From positions 55,918,740 to 55,982,739 of the forward strand of contig CP137666.1 in NCBI GenBank assembly GCA_037976565.1: DNA of 64,000 nucleotides, read 5' to 3'. The notes beneath the pieces were generated by a model, which did no database searches, was not told the origin of the DNA, and was given only the letters and a program-made list of their open reading frames with translations. Below are positions 36,282 to 48,600 of the stretch, piece after piece. Source of the DNA: Mesocentrotus franciscanus (lineage: Eukaryota; Echinodermata; Echinoidea; Camarodonta; Strongylocentrotidae). Each line of letters begins with the position of its first letter. Positions within the stretch are counted from its first letter, which is position 1. Position numbers and translations under genes: made by a program.

Positions 36282-37599
36282 ATCTGTATTTACAATCTAA
36301 GAGCCAGCTTGAGCGACAAACTTAATTTGTAGATATTGATACTGATATTAAGAGATGTATAATTCCATCATTGTTGCGAATGATCTGGAATTGCATTTGT
36401 TGTCAATGTTGAAGGTTTTATCACACATTGGTGCCATGTTGTTTATGTATCGTGGAAGATATTAGATTTCAAAGTGTTTATTGTAACTCGTAAGGATCTG
36501 TTTTATGTTTTTTCTGATTATATTTTTCCTTATTTTTTTTTCAGTTTGATGTTTGCAACTATATATTGTGCATATTTTTCGCTGATATAATGTAAAACAC
36601 ATGTCTTTCGATATGGAAATCTTCATACGTGTTTCAGTCAGGATAACTTGAATTGTTGAAGAAAGATCATAATCTTTATTGTCAATGATTATGGTTTGAC
36701 AGCTAGTTTAAGAAATGATACGGGGGCAAAATGATAAACAGGAATTACAAAAATCTTGATTTTCAGTGTTGGTTGTTATCTTTATTTAAATCTAAATTAA
36801 TCGAAACAATTCTACTTTGAACTTTGGGAACAAAGCAAAATAGATTTTTCCATAATTAATATTTTATTGGTGTTATTCTGAACTTTGGAAGTTACAATTT
36901 ATTTGTGCCAAACAGTTTTTGATAACTTAGCCGAAGAAACTGTACATTAAATTATATCAATAACTGTATATATTACGATACTTGCTTTCTAAGCTAATTT
37001 GAATAATAGTTTAATTTGTGGTTATATGTATAAGTAATTTTGTTTGTCAAACAATAATGCAGAAAAGAAAAATGTATCCCCCCTGAAATTGTCCCCTAGG
37101 ATTGCTGGCAGTTATCGCTTTTTGTTGGGGGTTAATCAGCGGTAACAAAAATAATTATATTATTCACTTATTATAGATGAGTGATAACATTATCATGAAG
37201 AGTGAAAAGAGTAGAAATAATATATGATAATAAAATTGTCTTGATTCACGAATGATGAACAACATGGTTGCTTTCAATTTATATTGTATCTATTTATTTT
37301 GAGTCGGTGTTCATTTTTTATCATGTCAAATCAATCAGCACGTATAATTCACTGATTTCTTGGAAATGGTCTACTATCATTCACCTGCCATCACCAACAA
37401 TAAATATCTCAAGCGTCATGTACGAGTACCACAAGAACAACCTAAGGCCCTACCCCGGACGCGGCACCCCGGACATATAACAATTACTTGTCCCGGATCG
37501 TAGGAATTAGTATACATAAGCTTTGTTGATATCAACATACAGGGCCATGATATTGTTCATGAGAGGTAATACAGAAAAGCCTTTTTCTAATAAGCAGTG

Positions 37600-37957
37600 A
37601 TGTGCCTATGGGAGGGGGCTCCAATCGGAGAACGAAAAAAAGGAGAGGAGAAGGAAAGATGAAAAGAAAACGATAAAGCAACTCCCACATCCTCTTCAAA
37701 TCAGTGGCCTTGTTAATTCGCAATTTATCAACCAACTAAAAGTGTTGCCCCTATAATACCAGTGCCCCCAATGACAGGACCCACGATACGACACTGCCTG
37801 ACCCACATGGATGAAAGTCAGACGGGCTGGGGGAAAGTGCCTATTGATCCATCTCAGTGGCGAAGCCTTATTCTGACCATTAGGGGGCATTGGCATCTTG
37901 GGGCGTACTGGTTATAGAAGGTGGATGATGTAAAAGTGAGCGTATGATTGCCACCCC

Positions 37958-37994
<37 letters not shown>

Positions 37995-38100
37995 CTCTAT
38001 CCCTTTCTCTGTCCATGGACCTACCATGCTCTTTCTCTCTTTCTTTCTTAGCTAGCAATTAGGGGACACGTGCTCCCACTTTAACTACCTCACTGATGCA
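37600..38100. repeat. Region with MITE-like ends and (CT)n microsatellite
   Basis: CAGTGATGTGCCTATGGG (37598), CAGTGGCGAAGCC (37856) and TCACTGATGCACC (38090) resemble hAT-type MITE termini but do not form a convincing pair. CT repeats occupy 37961-37991. Confidence 0.35.
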
Positions 38101-38482
38101 CCTATTTCTTGAAAAAGGATCTGAAGAACGTCTTTGGGATATCAAGGATCTTACACTAAATTTTCCAGTGATTGTAGTGAATGAATCCTTAGACCTCATC
38201 ACGACTTGTGCCCTCTACGGGTGAGTCATCACCCGTACCTGTCACTTTTAATTTCAGTGAGCTGAGGAACACAAATGATTGTTACATCACTCTACCTCTG
38301 TCCAGGCACGAAGTTCTTCGTTACCTTCCTTGAGCAGTTCATTCCATCATATCCCCGTAGCGCCTCTCTTAGCCACCACGAATCAAAAGCCAAGTTGATA
38401 GTACAGGAAATATTGTTTCCTTCTGAGATTGTGGATTACTCAACTTTCTGAGCCGAACTGAGTCTCTTTTCTTCCCAACAAA

Positions 38483-38534
38483 ATGCAGCTACTTCTTGCT
38501 CTCCTGTCACTCACGGCTGTCATCACCTCCAGCT
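38483..38534 (+). CDS. SOD exon 1: signal peptide
   Basis: ATG in good context (AACAAAATGC) encodes [17 protein letters not shown] and one extra base (T), then GTAAGT. This is a typical cleavable signal peptide. It leaves in phase 1, compatible with both 49454 and 52875. Confidence 0.8.
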
Positions 38535-41500
38535 GTAAGTATACAGAAACCTCTTATCTACTCATGAAGGTAACGCAGGGATTCCTCGTGCTCGTTGCCC
38601 ACAAGGCGTCATGCCGACTGCGTTTAATATCACATATAGTATGCTATTAAGTATATAAAGGCAATTTAGTACATGTGCCAGTAATTCAGCACAGTATTAA
38701 CACTGTTAATTTTGAATTCACTTTTTTAAATACAATTTTAATTACTGTCACATACCATGTTAAATGCCACACCATCCACTGACACACATGGCACGTCAAA
38801 GAGCGTACCAGTCACAGACGCAGTGCTACGTCAGCTAATTGACGCCTCGTGTGCAACAGGCATTAATCGAATCTACAAAATCATAAAGGTATTTTTCCAT
38901 ATAGGAGCTTACTCCGCTGTTTAGTGAAACGATTGAAATTATTTATTATTTTATAATTAAAAACCATTACGATGTAGGCCTAAATAGACTATTTATTCTT
39001 AATAATTATGATGAAATACATTTTTCATCTGCGTTAAATATATGTAAAGACAGTCCCGTGTTTAATTCTTCGCACAACTTTATCTTGTCTGATGAAAATG
39101 ATGTTGTAACGTTAACTCCTTTCCCACGCTTTCAACAACAGCCAAATCCTCGACATTTTAATCATTTTCACTATAACACGACTTTGACAAAAATGTCGGG
39201 TTGCGTTACAGAAAACATGTTATAACATACCATGCAGTCGTCGGGCCAACTATCGTGTTTAGGAGAGGTGTAACTAAATCACGAGAATTGATACAGTGAA
39301 TGATTCGTGTCAAATGAGAATGATAATATGACATGACAAGCAGACGACACCAGAGATACTATAGGTCACATTTGACTGCCCCCATCGGAGGCTTTGGGAA
39401 GTGTGGGCCACCTCCCATCATTTTCGTCCAACTAAGAGATGTGAAAGAAGTGTAAAAACTATTGATTTTATATCGATATTTAGTGATGATGCTATGTGAA
39501 TGACTGTATTTCCAAAGTGCACATCAACACATGCACAGCATCGCTAAAACTTTCTGATGTGGAAGAGGGAGGGGGTGCTTAACTGCTTTAAAAATAGTTT
39601 TAATCGAACTAAAAGCAATAATGAAAGTGAATAACCATTTTTTAGAATGTTGGTTTTGTAATGAAAAATAGATGTCGGTATTTTTAAAATTGTAGCTCCA
39701 AAGTCAGATGAAAGTACACATTAAATCATCCGGGGCGTTGCTAGAACATTCGGAAAATGGGGGGGGTTGTAAGGTCCAGCGTGACGTTCAAAAATTGTTT
39801 TTCAACAAAGGAAATGTTTTCAGATTTTCAAATTTGCTGACAAAAGGGAAAATGAATGTAGTGAAATTTTTCGAAAGGGCCTTTAGAAAAGTCCGAAAAT
39901 TTTGCAATTTGACGACAAATAATAAAATTATAAAGTTCACGAACTTTACAAACTTGCCTACCCTTATTTCGAGAGGAGATATCACACACATCTCTTCACC
40001 TTTGCAGACACCCCTCCCTACAAGGGCATTCCTTTTATATTTACTTTACTATAAACCAAAATCACTGTGGTCCAAATTATCACTCATTTTGTTCTTGGCA
40101 TGGTAAACGTAAACGAAAATTTTGCAATTTGACGACAAATAATAAAATAAAAAAGTTCACGAACTTTACAAACTTGCCTACCCTTATTTCGAGTGGCGAT
40201 ATCACACACATCTCCTCACCTTTGCAGACACCCCTCCCTACAAGGGCATTCCTTTTATATTTACTTTACTATAAACCAAAATCACTGTGGTCCAAATTAT
40301 CACTCATTTTGTTCTTGGCATGGTAAAACGTAATTCTTTCTAAATTATTGTGTTTTATTATCTTCCCCATGGCAAGGTTTGTGTTTACTTTGAAGCTTTT
40401 CTAAAATGCAAAGTTAGAGATTCGGTTACAATACAACCTGTAGCCGACAGGATAATATCAGCCCACTTTTAAATTTAATGTAAGGTCAGGACCCTAATTA
40501 TATTTCTTATTATCAGTATATACATTTAACACGAAATTGTGATATTGGACACTTTTATTTTGATGGAGAAATCTGAGCCATTCTCCATTTCGAACGAAAA
40601 TATTTTCATGGAGATTGAGTGTGGCCTGCATAAAGCTAAAAATCAAACAATATCTTCTCAAATTCTGTTGAGGAAAATGGGTCAAGCGTTATATTCTAGA
40701 ACAACCTTTTTTTTTAAGAAAAGGAATTAATTTACCAACGTCTATGGGAAAAATGTGTGGGAAAACGATTGAGACATAACATAAAAACAGAGAAATTTGA
40801 TGGTCATAATGCTGAACGGGAAATACAGCAATAAGCGAATGAAAATGTATGGACGAATAAAGATTTTTGTCATAGCTCTAGAGAGGGAAAACTAAAGCGC
40901 AGTGGAAAAAATAATATAATATTTAAGAAAAACAATCATAATTTTGTTAATGATAAATATAAGGAAAAGCGTGGCGTTTAGCGTTACGCACGGTAAAATC
41001 TCAATAACAGTACACGATCAGGAGGAGGAAGATTATTTAAAGAACGAAAATGTTTTGGGAAAATTTTCTATTTTCTTCAATATGCTCGACAACTACCGAG
41101 ACAACACTGATAAGTATCAGCTGAAGATGTTGCTTCAAAATCGGGGCAGTGATTTTATCTCGGCGAGAACGAAATTGCTGAGGAATCTCTCAAATCTGTC
41201 AAATCAAAAGCTTAACCTAATTATGTATCCAGGACTTTTACTCCACATTGTCACATCAAAAGTCAAACTACAATGGTGGATCAATGGTTGTTAGAGAGCG
41301 GCGGGGGAGGAAGTGTTCGTTTTTTCCTAGGAAAATTTTTCTGAGAAATATGAGATTCAAAAAGGTGAAAACTGGTATTTGTGTTATTCGATAATTTCAT
41401 AGACTTAAATGTGAATCGAGTGTTGACACTACTTTGTAATGCTATTCAAAGACGATAATTTACTCAGAGGGATAGCTTCCCAGTTTCGTCGAAATAAAAA

Positions 41501-44500
41501 TGCTCCATTTTTATGAACGTTTAGAATCAGAATGTAAGAAGTCTCTGTAGAGAATAATTTTCAAGTGGAGAATCTATACCCAGCTGATGTGCGTCCAAAG
41601 AGACGTTTTTTCTTGTACAATAAAACATTATTTATGCATGTATCTATTTTATGAACACTTTTATTACTTGAAGAGGAAAACTTTCAAAGTAAGTTACGAT
41701 GACAAATGTCAGCCGAAGTTCACACACGTAACACCAAGTGGCATAGCTACGGGGACATGGGGCACGTGCCCCCCTCGAATGGCAAAATAAAAAAACCTAT
41801 ACAAAAAAGGGATAGAGAAAGGGAGCACTTAAAAAGAAGATGACTGGACTTAAAAAATGAATAAATTGCGTGATATTTTAATTATCATGCAAGAAAACAT
41901 TGTCAATTGAGAGGGAGTGAGGAGTAAGTTGATATTTACAAATCTGTTTGGTTGGTAACCTCAGAACGCGTGGTACATTTACTAGAAAGATGGGTTACAT
42001 ATCGTCATCCCAAAAGATACAATCTACTTTTTCAATCTTTAATGGATAAATGTGAAATCTACTTTTTATACGCCGAACCTAATCGACGCATTGTGCTGTG
42101 CGTTCGATGTAGCAGCTTGAAACAGATGATAGACATCAAATTTACAATTCCCCCCCCCCCTTCATTTTGTTTGAGAGGAGGGACCCTGCGAACAATATTT
42201 GTAATCATTGTATTGAAATATGTTATGATCACACCACTTACTTCATGTTATCTCAAAGGGTTTGGTACTTCTGACATCTTCATATCGTGATATCAACAAA
42301 ATATGGATAGGCTTTGTTCTTTTTTTGTGGTAATGTTCAGTGCTTACAATTCTGTACCAGCATTAATCAACAGGTATTCGACATCACCGGACAATATTTT
42401 TGTGGTAATGTTCAGTGCTTACAATTCTGTACCAGCATTTATCGACAGGTATTCGACATCACCTGACAATATTTTTTAAATGAATTTTTTCCTACGATTT
42501 AGAGGTGATAGAGATGGATAAAATATTCAACTTGTCAGCAAACCTATCATAATAATCTTCATGGATATTGAGAGATTGGATACGCTTATCCTACGTTCCT
42601 CGATCCAGCATGAGTAGCACGCAATCGTTTATCTGAGCTTTCATCAACTACAATTTATTGTTAATAACCTAGATAGAAGAATGAATCGGCTTAAGTTTGA
42701 AGTTGACAGTAAAGAATGTTTGACAACAAATATGATCAAATTCATCATATCATATAGTCGTCTCAGTCATCAGAAATCGAGCCGGTTCTTGATCTACAGA
42801 TCTACATACTTATGTTTGCTTAGCTTCGTACTACGAAATATCCATCAATAATTGGGGTTGATTCCTTATAAAATTGGGTCATTTCTCTTTTGCGCATCAA
42901 AATGGTGATTATTTTCATAAAAAGATGCAATACTGCAGACGCCTTACCGATATGTTTTTGCAGATGCGCGGCTTTTCAGAAGGCATCGGGCAGCCCTGAC
43001 AGCGCTAACATCTTACTTATCTTGTGAGGACTGGTACCTTTCAAGAGTGGGTAGAAATGAGATTTATTTTGATATTAGTAACAAGAAGAAAACGATGGGG
43101 CAGATAGCGATAGAGAGAGAGAGAGAGAGAGAGAATGAATGATGATGATGATGATGGTGATATAATATGGATAGATAGATAGACAGATAGATATATTCAA
43201 TTCAATTCAATTCAATTGTTTTATTTTTCCAAATCATTAATTTTGTTACATCAAATACAATTACAAATACATTTCATGTACAACAACATAATAGATAAGG
43301 AAAAAAAGGGAACCAAAAAAAAAAGAAGCAGAAGATGGGGGTTGAAAAATTCCCTCAGTACATCATCATAATCAAACTGTGTACATAAATGAAAAGTAAG
43401 ACACATATTCTGAGGTTACACTTCGTACACGTTGTACATAACTGATAAATCACTAATAGAGACGGCTAGAAAGTCTGAGATATTATAGAAAAGGAGAGAC
43501 AAAGAAACAGAAATAGAGAAAGAATGACAAGGCGTGTGCGGGTGTGTTTTATGAGTGAGAAAGGGAGAGAAGGGAAAGATGAGCAGATAAAGGGGAGAGA
43601 TAGATAGAGAGAGAAAGAGAAATAGAGACAGAGAGAGAGAGAGAAAGAGAGACAGAGACAGAGACAGAGAGAGAGAGAGAGAGACAGAGAGACAGAGAGA
43701 GAGCGAGCTTTAGGGAGAGCATCAGACTGGGAGGGCTAGAGTCAAGATCAAAGATGCTGCGCTTTACAGCGTTAAGTTTCTCTGGATTCAATAACTGATG
43801 AGGAATTTGACACTCTCCGATCTCGGCCGGCATGGTACTGGTTATCAGGGACAATCAACACCTTTGTCGCCATCTTGAAATAAATAAATAAGAAACACAA
43901 CAAGTTTCTAGCCCTCGGCAGCAAGTGTGGATTCCACTGCTAGATTTTCGTGGAGAAACTTGCCTGGTAAAACGTCAATTCACTACAAAATTTGATCCCA
44001 TTTCTTGTTGTTCGATAAAGGTTTTCTAAAAAGACGTCATTCTACATAGTATTGCTGTTTGGTAAAGTAAGACGTCATTTTAACTTCGCATAATTATTGT
44101 TGAAAAAGTTGTTTTCGTCGGCTGTCCGCAAGAAGGTCGTTACTTCCTTTGACGATACAGCTCTTACGACCTTCTTTCGGATAGCCGACGGTTAATGATA
44201 TTCCAGTTGAGTTTGTAATAGGTTCAGTTACCAGGTCTAATTAAAGAAACAACAACTCCAAAGCAAAGTACATGTTGTCTTCAAAAGACCACAGATTCAC
44301 TAGCAGGCCCAGGAGAGTACTAATAGGATGCACATTGTAGAGGATAAGCAGGCGAAACGACCCTATACGGCTTGAAATTGAGAGCAAAATGTCATGGCTA
44401 TAATATAGATAATAGAACATGACTCCGTATAGGTGACAGTGATGTTTGTCATCTTGCATTGAATGAATACTTACGTGTCTTACCTATCTCGATTTGATTC

Positions 44501-45571
44501 CGTACATACAGTACCAGGACGACTACCCCTGGACAATCATCCCCGGATCGCTTTCCCCCTACAACTACCCCGGACCGATCCCGCTAGGACAACTACACCC
44601 TTCTCCTATTGTTGTATAAGAGGATTATACATGTTTGTGCCAAATAAATTGCTATATTTCGTCAATTATTTCTGATGAATTTTCATGGAAACATCAAAGT
44701 TAGGCTATTACATTTTCTGGATTCTGTTTACACCAAAGGGGATGGGGGGTCTTTTCATCATAATTATGCATCTAACTATTCTATAGGTTCATTTTGTGCA
44801 GCTGAGCGTAAGATTGGAATATTGGTGTAAATATGAATTAATACCATTCATTAGCTCAGAGAGGTGGACGCTTTGACCGTGACCTATTTACCAACCAATA
44901 TTTCCTCGAAAAGGCTTTTAACCCCGCTACGTTCTCTAAGGTATTTCGCTCTACGCAGTCCGACATGGGCTTTAACGGTATATGAAAAGAGGAGCAATAA
45001 CTGTCATCCATGTCCTTTTCACATCATAAATGCGCAATACAATCGCAAAGACTTTCGAAATAGTTGAATAGCCTTGTCCATCACCTTTTACACTGTGTTA
45101 ACGGTACTTTATGACACAATTATAACTCAAATATGATTTATATCGGCGTTATAGCAGGGTATGTAAATGCCCCATGAGTTGATTTTTTGAAAGTCTTTGC
45201 GATCGTTTATGTCGACAATTTTCCTATAATTAATACTTTAAATGTATATGAAAAGAGAGAACAAAATCTAATGCTAATCATCGTATATCTTCATTTTTGT
45301 GTGTGCTGCTTTTCTACCTTGAGGTTATTATCACAGTCAAGCTGTTCGACTTTTACTCAGGTAGCCCACCCTGACTGCGGGAGCCAAGGCCAATGTCTAT
45401 CCGGTGACGGGGTGACCAGTGGCGTAGCGTTGGCTCAGCCACTAAGAGGGCACTCGGATTATTGGGGGAGGGAAGAGGAGGGCACTGTTATGTTTGGCGA
45501 ATGAATTGGGATTCGGCCGCCGATTATACGAGGTTGCGAGAGGGGATCCTCTTCTGTTTTCTTCCTTACCT

Positions 45572-45603
<32 letters not shown>

Positions 45604-48600
45604 CTCTCTCTCTCTCACCCTCTCCCTCTTCCCTCTTTCCTCTTCCCTCTCTCTTTCTTTTTTTCTTTTATTTTGCAATTTGTTTGGGAGGGGCAGGTAC
45701 CCCATGTTCTCCATTCGTAGCTACGCCACTGCTGGTGACCATTATATCGCCTTTGCTAACAAATACACAACGTGTTGGTTTACACTCTTTGATTGACAGG
45801 TATCTATCAATATCTTTTTTGTCAAAAGGTCTCGAAAATAAATTTATCCCGCGAGATCGACATGGACAAAAGGTTCACTAGAACGACAGCCCACGCTACC
45901 GACGAAAGATAAGAAATATAAGAATGACGAAAGTTATAAACCCCGAAAAGATTTTCTTTCTGATTGTAAACGTTTTTAAACGGTTCATTATTATACTTGC
46001 CAACTCGTGGATTCCTCCTTCGTAAAATTATTTTCCAGTTCCTAATTTTGAGGGCAGAAGGGAGGGAAGGGTAGCGATCTTCTTAACAAATTTGTGTAAA
46101 CAAAATGAGAGAGAGGTTGTACCCACAAATTTTCACATGTAAATAGGAATGTTTACTATGTATAGTACGACAGATATAATGGGAAAATTTGGGAATTTGC
46201 CAAATTAATCTACATACCACCAAATATTAATAATGTCACTATACTTTAAAAAAATCTACAATAACGTGATGTTAAAGTGTGGAATAACAAATATTCAATT
46301 TAATTCAAATGAACATTTATTTTCTTCCATTCAATTTGACATCTGTTCAAACAATACAATTTATACGTAGGAACATAAATATAATTTAAGAACTGGTATG
46401 ATGAATTGAATAAACTTAAGGTAAGGTAACCTAGGCAGAAGAATAAAAGAACCACATTTGTTTGTAGAGAAAGTTAGATCGAGCTTACAGACGTAGAAAT
46501 TTAGATTTGCTATAATTTGTATAGCTAACATGTCCCTCAAAGACCCCGTTCTCACTCACTTTGAAAGTGGTCTTAGTTAGACCGCTCCAGAGGAACGGGT
46601 CTTGAGGAACGGTTTGCGAGGGTTCACACTCCGAGCAGTTTTTTATGGCTCAAACCGCTCCACGAGTCAAAGTGGTCTTGTTGCTATGGCAGCTCAGGTC
46701 AGCGGGTAAATTTTTCGCGCGCGGAATACTAAGCGTATGTACCGTACTACATGTTTCGCACGCAACGTCACTAGACCACTTCCGTTCAAAGTACGCTTCC
46801 GTTCACACTCGCACGTTAGAGCGCTCCAAACCGCTCTTAATAAGACCCGTTCCTCAAGACCACCTCCCGAGGTGGTCTTCTGGAGCGGTCCAGAAGTCCA
46901 CTTCCTGGACCACTTTGACCGTTCTCACTCACCTTAGAACCGCTCCTGAGGAACGGGTCTTAGTTAGACCGCTCCAACGAAGTGAATGAGAACGGGGTCA
47001 AAGATATATCACATGCCAATCAAAAATGTTCTCCCAGTTGTTGTTATGAACGGTCCCATCATAAAACATTTGTGAGAACTTTTCAAGACGTCTCGGGGTT
47101 TAGACCCCTGGGGGAGACATACAGTAATGTTCACCGTGTTGTTCACGACAATTTCAGAATTGAGATGTTCGCAAACATTTATTGAATACATTTAATGGAT
47201 GGACATAGTTAAATTGATTGATTTGTCGTCACATTGTATGAGCGATGGAATTAGAAACTGCTACATTTAACAGAGGGAATCACTGCCGCTATTTATATAT
47301 TTCTCGCCATGACGTAATATAGTCTCGGCAAATGTTTGCCGTCTGTAATGCAAGTTTGTGTTTTGGCTACATCTGCTTGGCATGAATTCGTCATCTTTTT
47401 GTGTTTTCTTTTCTATGAGCGTCTTTTGGATATTCTGTTGAATAATAGTATCTTTGCACGAATCCCTTGATAAGGTTCTACATTGTTAAAACCTGCCAAA
47501 TGAACGGAATTATGAGTAATAATTGACCTTTAAAAGGTCACAAGTCTTAATTTCACCAACAAACAGCTCTGGGAAGAAAAGAATCTATATTGGAATGAAG
47601 CAGCTGACACATTAATGTCCAAATGTCTGGTATTTGTGCCGCCATTTAGGAAAGAAGAAATAATTCATTTAAAACGGTCGCTTCGTAAAAACAAAAAAGT
47701 CCATTGTCATACGAACAAATGTGACTCGTAGCCAGGTCCCCATAATTAAATGATATCATGATATTACAAGTCATGTTACAAACCTCTGTGTTGTTTTAGC
47801 GACTTCCGAAGTATTCGGTCTTTGTCACGAATCTGTGATTAATCATTATACAGTGCAGCTACTATATAAAGATATTTTACTGCGCAGTGATGAAAACAAA
47901 ACTCCTAACAGTGCCACTTTACAGACACACAATAAAATAAAATAAACTTTTCAAAGGCTCCTGAAAACAAGTCCGTCTTCAACAAAACTTTGAAGACAGC
48001 AACATGAGGCTTTTCTTGTGTCTGGTGGTAGGTTATTTCAAAGCTTTGGAGCCGCCCAACTGAAAGCGCAATCTTTCAAATAGTTCATAGCATTGTCATT
48101 GGTAAATTGTTATCTCGTCAAACGTTGAATTAAACCACCTCTTCATCTCTCCTCCTTTCAAACAATACTATATTGATACATATGTATATAAGAAAAGATT
48201 ACATGTAGTTTGCAATTGATGAGACATTGGTTACGGGAATGCCTGATTAAATCCCATTCTTCAAGTTTGAAACTTCAGTTGAATTTGAAGAAAACAAATG
48301 CAGTTAGGAAAAAAGCCTTGGAAACTCAAGTGAATAATAATTGTGGAGCAAAACTCGTCATTAAAACCCACTGCAAGAAAAACTGCCCGTATGGGTACCC
48401 GTATACAAAAAGCTTAGCAATTGATCATACAATTGATTTTTGCGATTGATTGCATTGATCTTTAGGCGCAATTAATCGCAAAAGTCAATCGTACGATCAA
48501 TTGCTAAGCTTGGTGTTAAGGGGCCCAGATAGCTTTAGGACAGATTTTAAGCAATAAACACAGGAAATCAAAATGTGGTATTTTCTATGCCGGTAGTTTT

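Larger units (their letters stand above)
34479..38482. other. Interval between the TMEM26-like and SOD genes
   Basis: 3' UTR followed by AT-rich intergenic DNA. It contains the 39-bp minisatellite, a MITE at 36134-36281, a possible MITE near 37600-38100 with an internal CT microsatellite, and the SOD 5' flank. No gene is supported. Confidence 0.75.

Noticed and set aside
40944..41294. 116-residue open frame in SOD intron
   Set aside because: No recognisable domain; Lys/Asn/Leu-rich composition matches random AT-rich DNA.
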